Shown piece after piece: positions 14,110-27,503 of a stretch of 64,000 nt of DNA. The notes beneath the pieces are model-generated. The model saw nothing but the letters and a program-made list of their open reading frames with translations. It did no database searches and was not told where the DNA came from. Position numbers and translations under genes: made by a program. The stretch's first letter is position 1. Each line of letters begins with the position of its first letter. Source of the DNA: Nomia melanderi (taxonomy: Eukaryota > Arthropoda > Insecta > Hymenoptera > Halictidae). Location of the stretch: positions 8,921,501 to 8,985,500 of the forward strand of contig NC_135003.1 in NCBI RefSeq assembly GCF_051020985.1, in the 5' to 3' direction.

Positions 14110-16705
14110 AGAGAAAGAGCTGTGACTACGACGGCGAAGCAAAGGGAAAGAGGATAGACCCAGTATTATCCCCGCGACCGTTTACAAAACGTCGAAAGAA
14201 AACCCGTCCGTTAAAAAGCGAAGTCATCAAGGCACTCTTAATCGAAAGGATCCGATTGTTCGAGACTCTATGCAGCATTTGAACAGGAACTGCATCAGGA
14301 AGGGGGCATGTTCCTCGTGTCAGATTTCGTCCGGTGTGGAACGCTAAAACAGTGTTTCAAATTAAGCGGGTGTCGATCGGGGGTCATGGGTGGCGCGGTC
14401 CGCTGCAGGTATTTAAAACCTGGCCAGCGAGCGTGTGTACAAACGGGGTGGCATAAACGGGAGGACGCGCCGCTCGTGCCACCGGTGAGGCTGCTGTCGG
14501 GTGGTGGAAGATGGCCGCAGCAGGTGGAGGAAGAGTCGGTAGATGTTTGGCTTCTACTGAAATTAAAAATATCGATTCCCATTCGCACGCCGGGCTTCAT
14601 AGAAGCTCAATTCGTTTCTCTCCTGCAAGACAATACCTATTCTTCCCGCGGACAGTAAGAGGTACAAATTGCAGTTGCATCCCCCTCCGGTTCGTTCCCG
14701 GTCCCTCGGCTCTCTCTCGCTGCGCAGGAATCCCAAACACAAAGGCTCTTTTTCATTTGGTTTTTCCTCCCCTGCTCCCTAACCCCTTACTCGCTGCCAC
14801 CCTGCCCCTCCCTCACCACCGACCCGCTTCAACGTCGCCCCTTCCGCGCGTCGATTCAACCCATCCAGCCCTCCGCCGCCCGCCGGTGTATCCTACCCGC
14901 AGTCGTCCCGCGGAATCGACGATCCTTTCCCGCCGCTGTTGTGCTCTTCTTCGCCGTGTGTTTGCTCGTCCGGGGTGACCTGTCCCGAATCTATGGAGAC
15001 GGTAACAGTATACATAATTGACTAATCCATCGGATTACACAGGAAAGAGCTGGCCCGGCTACCCCCGCGCCGACCCCCGGGACAACGGCCCGGACGGATC
15101 CTCGCTTTCCTAATCGATCGAAATAATGCCACGGCCAATCGGTCCGATTGGAAAGCAGGAATTCGGGGAACTCTCTCTGATTCATCCGACACCCGCGGTC
15201 GCCGATCGAATGATGCCCGGTCCCGTATATGCGCCCGGCACCGCCGCTCGTTCCTCTTAATTGGATGGACCGTGTAACCGGCGGGAAATTTATTACGGGA
15301 AATTTACGCGGCCCGCTGCTTCCCTTTTACCTTTCAGGTGGCTGTGATTGTTGCTCCTGTTTCAACCCTTAGCGGACCGATGCCGTAATATGCAGTCGCA
15401 ACACATTTATTTGTTACGTTGAAACGAATCATTTTGTTATCCTCATCGTTGTTGCTGTTATATTCTCATTTAACACGTTAGACTCTACGTTCCTTCTTTG
15501 TAGTTTATTTCTGATTGTTATTTGTATATTCTAGGCGAACTGGTAAATAAGGTTAAAATATTTCTGAACCGCTAATGGGCAAGTGAGTAGTGGATTCGAG
15601 TAGAGCTTGAGAGAGAAGGTAGAATAGATTTTTGCGGTTGATAGATTCATCAAGAGGAAGAGAAGTTAATCAGTTTTATAAGATAAATTGATGGTTTCAG
15701 TTTTGTTATAGATAGAATATGAAAATGTGCAGAAAATTTTTTTAATATTTTTGTTGAATGTTGCAAGAATCAAATATATATTTTTGTATATTTTTGTGTT
15801 TATATAAAGTGCGGCATGTATTCCGGTTACACTTTTTAGATTTAACGAAACACCCTGTATATGGATCCTGAAAAACCTTTTCGTTTCACACCGAAACGGT
15901 TTGCCTGTATTTAAAATGCATTGCAAAGGGATGTGTCAATAACTAACAGGTTTCATCGTATGCATAACCTAAAACTTTTTAAACCTTTAATTCAAAACAT
16001 GTGTCTTTTAATCCATATCCACCAAAATATGTCACCGAAATAAAATACAGCCGCGAGGTTGAAAGTCACATTGAAAGAGTGAAGCATAAATGTTTGAGTT
16101 GCATACGCATCGAATAATATTTCACAAATGTTTGTGTCGAATTCAAACGTATCGTTTAAACAAACAAATATAATAGACATATTCAGAAATTCAAAACTAT
16201 TCCCAGAAAATGCAATTTCAGTTTCAATCGCGGAATTCGCAGAAACTTATTACTCCAACTGCGAACAGCTAAACGTTGACCATGTAACTAAACGCATTGA
16301 ACGGTCGCTAGACATCGTCATCAGCTCCTAAGGGAAAACACCGAACTCCTCCCTGTTTACTTCATAAATACATCCGACACTTTATAACGCGCGATAATCC
16401 CTAGCAAACTCCCTGACAAAATCAAAAATCCTTGATCGACGATCGAAACGGCAAACATCGGCGCGCGTTCGCCGGCGTATCTGTCCGTCCGAGTCGATCA
16501 AACACAGAGCGCGTCACCTGCACGGTGGCTTCGCAATTTCGAAGGGGTTTCAACGATGCGGAGCGACTGCTACCCTCTTCGACTACGAGCCTTGATTAGG
16601 CTTCCGGTTAATTAATAACCTCTCGTGCACACATAGCCGTGGCCCACGTATGAATATGCATGCGGCCTGTTGTGCGTTTCGCAGTGTGAGAGTGCCGAGT
16701 GTATT

Positions 16706-16709
<4 letters not shown>
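14110..16709. other. Gene-free non-coding DNA with a pyrimidine-rich block
   Basis: From about 14650 to 14980 the plus strand is C/T-rich with many CpG, giving an open frame of about 155 codons full of Pro, Ser and Arg. That frame has no domain and reflects composition. Downstream, about 15380-15850 is A+T-rich and ends at the transposon terminus listed separately. The stretch 16420-16700 is again mixed with CpG. Confidence 0.6.
15847..15862 (-). mobile_element. Isolated transposon-terminus-like motif
   Basis: On the minus strand the sequence reads ATATACAGGGTGTTTC, the same start as the perfect terminal repeats near 46.1 and 46.7 kb. If this is a terminus, the element body would extend toward lower coordinates into the A+T-rich DNA of about 15660-15846. 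No matching second terminus was found there, so it is probably a truncated or decayed copy. A chance match is possible because the motif is short. Confidence 0.45.
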
Positions 16710-16749
<40 letters not shown>

Positions 16750-17005
16750 GAGAGTGGATGGTTGTGGAGGAAGAGTGGGAAACACAGGAGAAACTGCGAG
16801 GAGAGAGACGAACGACTACATGCTAAACAGAGAGTGAGCTAGAAAGGGAAGAGAGGGGAAAGAGACAAATACATTCGGAGGGAGAAAGAGGGAGAATGGA
16901 ACAGAGACGATAAGAGGGGGTGCCAGGAAACGAGAGGGTGTTTCAGGACGAGAGACAGAAGAGAGAGCAAGAGAGACAGAGGGAAAGGGTGAATGAGGGA
17001 GACGA
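16710..17005. repeat. (GA)n microsatellite leading into a 300-base purine-rich block
   Basis: A clean GA run occupies 16710-16746. The following roughly 250 bases remain dominated by G and A on the plus strand, with GAGAG motifs throughout. Homopurine DNA of this sort can adopt triplex structure and resembles clustered GAGA-factor sites. The several short open frames here (Arg, Glu and Gly rich, or Leu and Ser rich on the other strand) are compositional artefacts. Confidence 0.85.
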
Positions 17006-17322
17006 GTGGCGGAGGGCTACTTATTTGCATTCGGAAAACAAAGGGTGTGGGCTGCAGTGTGTATGCTTGCCCCTCATTTCGCGTAACGAAGGACGAAGGG
17101 AGCCGATCAAAAGTCTTTTCCCGCCTTCTTCGTTGTACGCGTTTGAATCGCGAGTTTATGCTCGAGATTTTAATTAGTACCGCACTCCATTCCCACGCGG
17201 GCGCATTTTAAGGGCCATATCGTTGAATTAATGTGGCTGTTTACGGTTTGCTTTACTCTTTGGGATTTTTAAGCAGCCAGAAGGAGCTGCGTTTCCTTCC
17301 GCCCGTGCGGGCTCGGCTGTAA

Positions 17323-17340
17323 GCGCGCGCGCGCGCGCAC
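17323..17340. repeat. (GC)n alternating tract
   Basis: Eight GC units followed by AC make 18 bases of strict purine-pyrimidine alternation. This is the classical composition for Z-DNA. It lies in a CpG-rich segment with no gene nearby. Confidence 0.9.
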
Positions 17341-20300
17341 TCGCTCGCCGGCTTCTCCTCTGTTTATTATTCCATTCATCGCGTGATTTCGCCCGACAAA
17401 AGCTCTCCTGGTAATAATCGTCTCGAATATTTGTATCATTGGAACGATTACCGCCTTTTTTTCGTGTTTCCCTCTTTTAGTTCCCTTTCCGCGTTCTCCT
17501 TTTGTTTTTTGTCGGAAGGGCGGCCTTTTTTTTCTTTATTTCCCGTGCTTTCATTGGGCTGCTCGTTAATCGAACGATAGTACTTTCGATGGAAGGAGAG
17601 GGCTCGACGCCGAGCATCGTAACGCTGATTCAATTATCATACTTCATTAAGACGTCGTCGCCGCGTATAATGGAATTAACAATTCCCCGTAAACTTCAAT
17701 CGACCGACAGGAACTGATACCATCTGTTGGCTACACCTGCGTTTTCGGTCCCTTGCACCTTATGGCGCACGAAACTCGAAACTATGACGCATCGCGTGGC
17801 CCCGTATACCCTGGTGAAATTCATTTAGAAAATGATAGGCCTCGGGACTATTAAAAACCTATTACCGATATTACCATAAAACATTGTCTTTCTTATAGGA
17901 ACGGGAAATCCGTTCGCTATAGAAAAAATGTTATGATCGTGTTCTGATAGAAGACTCGACATTCCATGTATTGGATTCGGTGGAGTTTGTTATTCTTGTT
18001 GATATATAATGCTTACAATTAATAGCGAATACAATACAATTCACCGAATCGTGACGTAACCTGTGACAGGAGCGATGATTATGTTAAAATCGCAACAGAA
18101 ATTGATTGAATGTCAGATTAATTTGTAAGATTGATAATACAACATTCGTGTAACGCGGGAAACGTATACAACGGGACACAACGGACTGGCACTCGTGAGA
18201 ATTAATCGAATTTACAGGTAACACGATCCATTATGCGATATTGCGCGACATTGTAGAATTTTCTGACGAACGCGCGAATGTCCACGGCGAAACAAATGTA
18301 CCGCGGTTAATGACGATCGGCACCGTTCTTCGATGGTCGAACCGCGAAATTGAGAAATCATCGATCAAACGTCACTTTTTGCTGCCGCGAACGTTTCGTT
18401 CAGCGAATCCCAGGCGGAATAGGTATCTACGCTGGAAGTGGACAAGCTTGCACGGAACCATCGCGTGTTCTCAAATGCGGGCTGATTTCTTCAATCGTGA
18501 TTTTGTCGGTTCTGCTTCGATGTTCACTATTTTAGGGTTAAAGGTCCTCACATGAGAACCTTAAAAAAATGGCATCAACGATAACCAAATCAAATCGAGA
18601 GTGACAATTGGAAATAATACGTTATAATGACACGTTTGCAATCACTTGATATTTAAAATTTCAATTAAATCTAGACTAAAATATGAATTGAAGAAATTGG
18701 AAGATGACAGATACGGAAGTATTAAAATTGTACGAGTAATAAAATAATTAATTAAGTAATTAACATTCTAGGCTGGTGAGACTTAAATCCTTAACAGCCT
18801 TTCATGATACAGAATTGTTGTTTTGCGGTATTTTACACCCAGAATCGATAATCTAGACTATAGACTATAGACTATCTTCACCAGGGTTGATCGGCTGAAA
18901 ATTTTATCCTGAAGGGATTTCGATTCTAGAGTCCCATCAGTGCTAAGCTATCAGGTCCCCGAGGCTCTGGCAGATTCTTCTTCCATAGCACCCGAATACT
19001 ATATTCTGAATTTGCTTTAAACTTACATTGTTACTATAAATAATTAACTGTATTGGTATACGAATTATTATTGTTTTTATAGATACTAAATCAGACACAA
19101 TTAAAGTATCAAGTACATTAATGTAATCAATATATGTAAAAAGTAAAGTATTAATAACAATTACTTAATGCTAATTACGAATAATACTGATGTTATGACA
19201 GCAAATGTTAACTGTTATTCATGTACGTTCGATGCACTTATATTTGCTGTGCAACATATAAAGTACACAAGTTTCAAATAAATTTGAAGTGTTGATATCT
19301 TTTTTATCATCGAATTTGTAAACGTTCGAATAAAACGAATCGCAAGAAACATTAGAGAAGCACCGAAGAAGAGGATCCAACAGGAAAATGAGAGCCCCTG
19401 AGAACTACTATTCTGGTATCGGGGTAAAAACGCTGAAAATGAATTAACTTTTTGCCGGGGGGCCGGACGCCGACCGCCACGCTCGAGTCACATTCTGAGC
19501 CATTGTGCGGCGTGTCACGTGGGGTCCCATGATGCCCCGGCATCGCGAATTAACTAGCTGTACCTCCTCGATGGACATCGGGCCTGACCTCGAGAAGATT
19601 GCCAGCACGAAAGGAACGGAGTCGCTGCGGCCTTAATCGAGGTCGCGCCACGAGAAACTTTTGCTTTTTACGCTCATTCGCGGGGAAAAGCACCGCGATT
19701 CGTCTTCCCAGGTTCTTTCACTTTGCTAAATCAAGTTTACACTTACAAACTTGCCCCTCGTCGTTCGTTAATCCTTTTTCACTTTCTTACTTTCGTAATG
19801 TCATCATTTTTTCTGGATTAACACACATTTATCTTTGGCCACTTGGATCGGACGATGAGACTGGTCAATAAAGTTTGGAAACAATTGGAAATTGTTTAAT
19901 AGAGTTTTTGTTATGAGTTAACATTAGATTTACGGACGTTTATTCTACATTTTCTTCTGCTGTTACTAGGAAACTACGTGTTCGTCTATATAAGTCGCAA
20001 AAATTGTAGCTTCAAAAGCAGAGTATCACGATGAGTATTCGGATAATTGCACGAATGAAAATTAACGTAAACTGTTACTAAATAATGCTCGACAAATTGA
20101 CCGGTTCGATAAATCTAGTGTTAATGATCATTGATTTAAAGGCAGAAGACATCGATATGTTATAATATATGTAGGAGCGAGTCGTAGGAACAAGTTGATG
20201 TAAACAGCAACGATCGTGAAACGGTCGCCACGAGTTACTAACGACTTGTTTTCCATAGCCCGCGCGTTGCTTGGGGACCGCTGAAAATCGTAGCAGATCG

Positions 20301-23300
20301 TGAAGAGCAACGGTGTGAGATCGTGCGTGCGAAGCGACTTTAAAGAGAGAATTGTAAAGAGAGCAAGAGAGAATTTTTCAGAGAGCGTATAAACGTTTTT
20401 AGATCACTTCAATAAATTCTACATACATAGTAAAGCTCGTACATGTATTAACGTTGAATTATGAATTTATACTTAAAGTATGTTACATAATAAAATATTA
20501 TAACTTGAATGAAATCCTCGTGAAAATACGCATTAAACTGCTGGAATTATTAATATAAGTAGCTTTAATGTTTGTAATTGCTAATGATTCGAAAATAATT
20601 ATTTCGGAATGCTGGCGCATATCTAGAAAATCAGGAAGACAGGAGTCGTCGTAGGTCTCTATAACTAGTTCGCATTTTCATGGCAGAGATGAATTTTATC
20701 GCCCGCGTAGAGATTTACGCAGCTGCTGGATATATATTCTCGTGGTTATCGATCGCATTTCCGCAACGGCGGAAACGCATCTTTGAACGTGCAGTTGTAT
20801 CCGAACACGCGCGTTGATTTAGACGTTGGAATGCCGCTTTCAACCGCGAGCTACGCAGCGGCAATCCCGTACAATTTGCGACGATTCGGATTCAGTCAAA
20901 GTAAATTAAACGTTATTAGAACAAACTTCATGTTTTGGACCCATGTTCTATATTACCGAACGGATGTTGCAGCGCTTTGTTCCCGTATTCTATTTTGTGT
21001 AGCTATTAATCCGCCGCCAACTGAAATCTCGAAGCACAGAATCTATTCGAACAGATATTAACCTTGTAAATTCAGTGGAAATATAAAATTCTCAGTTTCA
21101 CTCTTTCTGTTCTAGTCAACGGCATCATTAAGAATACTGATTGTTTCATACGCCTACAACAATCAAAGATATTTATTTGATGACTAGTGAACTTGAATTT
21201 CATAACACAAAATATGCGAACCAATGAATCACCCTTTAATCGACTACAACCACTACGATGTAGTAATGATATTCTAGATACTGTCAATAATGAAAATAAT
21301 ATTCAAAAGGCACCAGCTGATTAACCAAACAATTCCACACAGTCCAACCCCAAAAACTTCCAACAAACCACTACCTATAAACCTAACACCGCTTCATCAT
21401 TATAAAACCCCATTAACAACATATTTTTTACAACGCCCACTAAGACGAGCAAAAAAACTATAAAAATCAACTGCACCCCGGTACCGCACAGAACTCAGGG
21501 TACCGAAGAAAATGCGAGCGAAAGTGTTCGGACCGAAGGGTGATCGTTTCGCAGCGTCACCGTGCAATATCCAAAGGCCTATGAGTAACGTTCTGGGCGT
21601 CGATACCGATCGGCATGCCGCGCAGATTATTATATCCGTCGATCGTGTCTTCTGAGAAATTGATACATCGCCGCGATGAAGGTGGGCACAACGCGTATAT
21701 AGGCCGGGTGTGCTGGCTTTACACGGGTGGACCGAGTAGACCGACAATCTCGCGCCATTACGATCGCATAATGATCGTTATCCGAGAGAGCGCAAAGGGC
21801 TCGGACAGTGGTGCTCAGTCGGGTCCTGGCCGACTTGCCGTGATTCCCGAGGGGCAACAAACAGGACCCAGATCACACTTCGCCGCCAATTATGATCCGA
21901 ACCGATAACTGTCTGGGTCCCATTTCGGGGGCCCGGCGATCGAATGTCCGGCGAGGTGTGCGAACCAGGCGAGATCCAAGGCGATAATCGCCGCAGCTCG
22001 CTGAGCCCCGCGTGTAATTTATATTTAAATAAGCTACGATTGAAACCACAAGGTAAATACGGGGATGCGTGGCGAAGGGCGTGCGCGTGTGCGTGCGATT
22101 TTCGCGTGGTATCGCGGTCCGCTTTCGATCGCGTTGCGGTTACCAACGGAAGACGAACGGGACGCGGCCGATCGTCGATCTTCGGAACCTGGACGATCTC
22201 GACCGGAAGGAATTTACAGGGGATAACCGGGCTTCGTTTTGCAATATTCTGTTCGATGTTTTTAGAAACTGCTTATAAAAGGTGTTTCTCTTGGTGCTCT
22301 GAGAAGGACTCTTGGGAACTGTTATTGTTTTAAGGATTATTTAAAAAATTACTCTTTTATGGAGTAGCAGGTGAGACGAATTATTTATAAGGTGTTATCT
22401 GTGTTATGAAGTGACGTAGAAATGTTTCCAGAAATAGATCAATACAGAAAGTTTCGAATTTGGACTCGCGGAATACGATACACGCAATTTGGAAACCGCC
22501 GAACACGATACTGATATTAATAGGCCCGTCTTGTTCAATATTGACAATCCCTGCCACATTCGAGATATGGCCTATAGAAGATTTAGAATTAGCGAACGGT
22601 AACACGGCCGATGCAAAATGAAGGTAACTCGATAGAGATAACGTCGCTTCAATACGGCACGATTAAACCAATGCAATATAATCTTCTTGGCCCCTGACTT
22701 GGCGAACGAAATACAGATAATTTGGAATATCAAGAGAACTTGATAAAGTCATCAAGCTATTCGATAAAACTTTAAAACCTGGAATATTCTAGATCTCCAA
22801 AACTTCTCAGACAACGATTTCCAAGATCCCTTAGAACTTTCAAGACATTGAAATTCTCATCATCTTTGATATCTGAAAGTCAACATTAGTGATCATAGGA
22901 TATAAAAGACTGTATCACGTTTCAGATACCCTAAATAATTTTCTATCAAGTTTCAAAAGCTTTCAATTTTCTTTGAAAACTTTATGAAGTGATTACAGAT
23001 TTAAAAATATATGGTATCAATTGTTTCGTATCACAAGACTTTCATCTTGTTTGGATCGCGTTTCCTGTGTGCAAACTTGTTCGTATTCTCTTCTAACGTT
23101 TGTTGATTGATACAATTACCGTTGATCGAATCGAAGCTTTCCGCGCAGCACGCCAGGGGTAACGGATTATTTGTGTCGCGTCCTTGGACAATGATTCGCG
23201 CCGCTATTATCGCGTTTTACGGTTGCCGTGGCAAATATATCGGAATTTATAGTTCGAAAGGCCGCATATTGGAACACCCGAGGTTCGATATTTATTTTGA

Positions 23301-25040
23301 TACCCTTTTACAACCCCTATTACTACTCAACTCGACTTCGACAGTACTTCACGCAATACTTCAAACGGAATTGATGAATGGTTTGTTTCGCGAACGAATT
23401 TGCCGCGGCTGTTATTCCACGCGCTATCTTATTCCATTAACAACAGTATAGTTTCGACAGCGGGAGGGCGTTGGACGTTCGCGCTCCATCAACGACCGAG
23501 GCAACGAGCGAGTGATAATCGACGTGTAATCGTCCATTTGCCCGAACAAGCGCGCCGCGAACAAACAGCTTTGTCCGTGTTGATAGGCGTGTAAATATTG
23601 TAATTAAAATGTTCGATAATCATTGTCATTTTTCGAGGAACCACTTCATGAGTTTACGTTACGTTATGGCAGCGCATCAGGCAAACAATGAGCGCGACAC
23701 CACTAGCCCCCGTGTTATTGTCAATTTCGCGTTTCCTCGTCCCCGTTTATCGTGCCCGTTCTCGCGCCCTCCGCGCAATATCAAATGGCTTTAATAAATA
23801 CAAACTCACAACGCGCGCCACTACTTAAACACAACTCACTGAAACCTGCGCGCGAATCGTTTAACAGAAGCAATAATAAAAATGTAGGTGCAGTTTAATG
23901 TCGAACCACCGTTTTTTTCACAGATTATACAAGGGAATTTATCTCGTTCGCCAATATACGCGAGAAGAACAACACTCAGGCCCACTAAGACACGTAAGTT
24001 TAAATTCCATTGAATTTATAAAATCATTCTTTTCTTATCACGTTCATGCTAAGACAAAGGTATACAAAGTCTGATTTCCTTCTCACCGAATAACTCTTCC
24101 TACGATCTCATAATATTACACAACAGTAAAAGCACTATGATTCAAACAATTCCTCCACCGATTTATCCGAAACGAAACCAGCCTTCAATCCAACGACGTT
24201 CAAGTGTTCTTGTAAAAGTGAACACAACCTCCCGAAAGTTCGAATAATCTCACGATTTCTCTACATCCGTACGATCCGATTCCAAATAAACCACGAAACT
24301 TCTCATATTCGTCACTAGCTGTCCCATTAAAATCCCCCAACCTTTCAAAATACCGGACGCAGAGGATCGATCTGCCGAAAAGGCAACAGAAAGACCTCCT
24401 GCTCTAGCGCCGAGAGCGACGATCCGACTGAAAACAATAAGAAAACCCTGCGCTTTCCTCCCCAGAAAACATCTCCGTGAAAAGTTTCTACGGACGTCGG
24501 AGTCACCAATCCGCGATCGGGATCGAGTGCTGCTGAAAGCAACCGGCTGGTCATAATCTTGTCTCCGCCGGTCAGTCGGTCGCTTCTCTCCTCACTGAAA
24601 CAACGCAACGGGAGGCGTCGAGGTTCCGTGGAAGAGGAACGCGTTCCTTGCCCCAAATAGTGGCGTAACCCTCGCTCCCCCCGCTTGCCGCTGTGCCCCT
24701 CCCGCCGGCTGGTAATCCTTTCTGCAATACCGGGGCGCGTTCGCGGCAATTTTATTTCGATTCCGGCCGGGCTGCGGAGTGGAGGCCGGCCCGGCCATAT
24801 AATAAAGGCAGCCTGGAAACAATATAAAACAATAAAGGGTTCTTACCATAACCGCGCGGTTGAGCCGGCACGATATTGTATCCGGCAGAGGCGGGTGAAC
24901 CGCTCCGGGGGTGGGCGAGTCCCGGCCGCGAGAGACGGGTACATACGTAGGCTACGTGCGGTACACGGCACGGTGATACGAGAAAGGCCGGAGGGGTAGG
25001 GGGTGGCTCGGGTCAGTTGTCTAATATATGTGATAATAAC
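17341..25040. other. Gene-free non-coding DNA
   Basis: Alternating A+T-rich (about 18560-19340, 19870-20130, 20390-20600, 22640-23090 and 23800-24340) and CpG-rich stretches (about 21460-22220 and 24340-25010). Open frames in the GC-rich parts overlap on both strands and are unrecognised. Apart from a short triple repeat near 18.86 kb I can support no feature here. Confidence 0.65.
18854..18874. repeat. Three copies of a 7-bp unit
   Basis: TAGACTA is repeated three times in perfect tandem, giving overlapping CTATAG palindromes. This is a minor simple repeat of unknown significance. Confidence 0.85.
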
Positions 25041-25125
25041 TTCGGCCCGGGGAATCGAACCCGACCGCCTGCGAATCTGGGATCTGCATATATGGATTGC
25101 CTGGTCCCACCACTACACCCTCGAA
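25041..25125 (-). pseudogene. Degraded tRNA-like sequence, tRNA-Gly-related
   Basis: On the minus strand GGTGTAGTGGT (25109-25119) matches the D-arm/A-box of tRNA-Gly, and GGTTCGATTCC (25051-25061) is a canonical T-loop B-box. Between them TGCAGATCCCAGATTCGCA resembles a Gly(CCC) anticodon arm, but its stem is mismatched. The A-to-B box spacing is about 58 bases against about 44 in a standard tRNA, caused by about 15 extra bases after the D-loop. The acceptor stem keeps only TTCG against CGAA, and no T-run terminator follows. The parts look like a decayed tRNA-Gly gene or the head of a tRNA-derived SINE. A functional intron-bearing tRNA is unlikely given the broken stems. Confidence 0.55.
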
Positions 25126-26057
25126 TTTCTTCTCACCCCCAGCTGACGTTGAAACGCTTTGTCTTGTCAGATACACGAAGGTTTACTGCGTGTCTTACAG
25201 GATTTTTGAAAGGAAAGGGTGGTTTTTAGTATTGGTTCGGTTTCGAGACGAGTTATCCAGAGATTTTGATGAGACTTTGAAAGTAGTTGTTGGAGTATTT
25301 GGTATATGTTCTCTGTTTTGGGTGAAATTATTAATTGAATATAAGGTGGGAGTGTGTTTATTCGAGTATTTTAGAAGTTAGTGGAGCTAGAAGAGTGTAT
25401 AGTTGTGTGTCTATTAGTTAGGAATCGTATTGTCCAGAGATTAAGGGATGAATGAGAGTTGACAGTATAATAGAAGAAGTATGAAAAATGATAATTTTAT
25501 AAACTGTCGGAATTTCTAATTGTTATAGGTAATTAGTTATCTTATCTAATGTCTTATGTAAATAAATGCTAGCTTGTATTCTTTGAGAATAATATATTTT
25601 ACTTGAAACAGTTTTTAGTGGTGAATTAAACAGGAGTTAGATAGGTGCTCGAATAAATATACCATCTCGTGTACGAATTCAAGTTACAATTATCATAATA
25701 TACATCTTAATACTTTGTTCCTGCAGAAAATAGGAGCGAGTAACGAATACTTCCGTAAAAAGTATCTCAGTATCTCTCGTTAGAAGGAGGAAAGAAAGAA
25801 GCAACGGGGTTTTGTATTCCCGGTCATAAACCAAAACGATCCGGACATTGTACTGGCCACGCAGAATTCTGTATGCAGGTTGAATATGCGAAGCATAAAT
25901 AGAATTCAGTCTTGATCTCAATATAAAAGCAAATAAATTTAAGTGCCCATACCCAAGAAACATTGACGAATCCTAATCGAATTTTCCATTTCTAGTTTGA
26001 CGAAATTACTTATTTCATTCCTCAACTTCAATTTTTATACACCTTACTTCATCGTCC

Positions 26058-26087
26058 TTTAAATTACATTTTAAATTACATTTTAAT
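26058..26087. repeat. Tandem 12-bp unit, two and a half copies
   Basis: TTTAAATTACAT is repeated twice without change, then a partial third copy TTTAAT. It is a short A+T-rich tandem duplication in non-coding DNA. Confidence 0.85.
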
Positions 26088-27089
26088 ATTTTGCACTTTT
26101 ACTTCTTTTTTTAGAGCAAAAATATCTGTCAACGCGTTTTTAGTACATTTGTTTACGTCCTACGCAAAATCTTGTTTAGGAAACCAAGGCTGTGGTGTCT
26201 ATGTTCAGGTGCAGGCGAAGGAGGTGACTGGGCGGGGAATTTCGAGATTGAAATTTGAAATATGGAAATAAGAGAAAACGATCCTCGAACGTGGGGGCCG
26301 CCGCCACCCCTTCGTCGGGTGAAAATGACGAGTATCGATGCGCGCGACCGCCTACACAGCCAAACAAGCCACGAAGACGGGAACGGGGGAAGGGAAAACG
26401 ATTATTGGGGTCGAAGGAATCTCGTACTGGAAAAGCTTCCTTGCCCCGAATCGGGGTTACATTCCGTAATTGAATGGAAAGTGATTTCTATTGTTCATCT
26501 TGGTGTCTTCCTCCGAAGAAGTTCCGACATTTTCAGCCGGGAAGTCTGGAGTCGATGAATGTTTTCGCTGGTAGGTCCGAAATACGCCGAGAAGTATCGG
26601 TAACTCTTTTATGGAACTGAATTATTGATCTCGAGTCCTGCTCCGCCCTTTACAAATAGTGTAACTGTACGTTCGCGTGTAACTTCACTTTCTTCAATCT
26701 GTAGAATTATTTTAATGAAAAATAATTCGTTGGAATTCGGTTAATACAGACATACGAAGAATGATCTAAAAATAACACTCTCTTTTTAACGATGTTTAAA
26801 ACAAAGAACAGATTTTAACAGAAAGGCATTTTGCATAGATTTGCGAAGAATTGGGCGCAGAAAGTAAATAATCCATAAATTTGTGCAACTGGAAATTATT
26901 AGGAAACAGAGAAAATGTACGATTGTAAATTTTACCGCATTAAATTTGCTTCCGTCGGACATAAAGCGTTAACTGTTACCTGACCACTGTTGAACTCCGA
27001 ATAATACCTGTGGTTTACATATTATTACGTCTGAAATAACCACCGAATTAAGGAGATCCAGACAACCCAACCATAGTCGGTTCTTTTAA

Positions 27090-27325
27090 TATACAGAGTG
27101 TTTCACATAAGGTGCTTTTACTACCTCATAAAGGGGCCATATTATTCCAGGAAAGTAAGCTTCCATTTCCAGAAAAATCCTTACTGCCACTGGATGGCTT
27201 ACTCTTACCCTGCAACTTTCATACCACAAATCCTCTAGTTCCTGTACAATCAAAATGCTCGAGGTAACAATGCCCGTCAGTACATTACATTTACATCGCT
27301 TGGAATCGTTCGAATATTCATGCAC
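27090..27325. mobile_element. Possible DNA transposon remnant with one terminus
   Basis: The left edge reads TATACAGAGTGTTTC (27090-27104), close to the termini at 15.85 and 46.1 kb and sharing the core TATACAGNGTGT. An open minus-strand frame of 79 codons fills the adjoining DNA and runs out through the terminus. I recognise no transposase motif in it, so the frame may be chance. No second terminus was found downstream. The right limit is arbitrary, set by the open frame. The call rests on the shared end only. Confidence 0.35.
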
Positions 27326-27503
27326 AACACCAACTGAAACTTCAGAATCATAGAAATACCTTCGCTAAGTCAACTAACTCCACTAACCCCGAATAATCTA
27401 ACTAATTCTTGAAAGACAGAAACCATAAGCTCAGTAATTATTTCTAAAATCACCACCTTTAAATCGAAAGATTTAATTTTATAATAATCGAATGATGAAA
27501 TCA

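Noticed and set aside
14511..14978. 155-codon plus-strand frame rich in Pro, Arg and Ser
   Set aside because: It follows the C/T-rich composition of the block and overlaps another plus-strand frame. No domain, and no splice structure could be supported.
27086..27325. Minus-strand 79-codon frame as a transposase fragment
   Set aside because: No catalytic DDE/D motif or helix-turn-helix could be recognised. Kept only as possible transposon-derived DNA because of its terminus.
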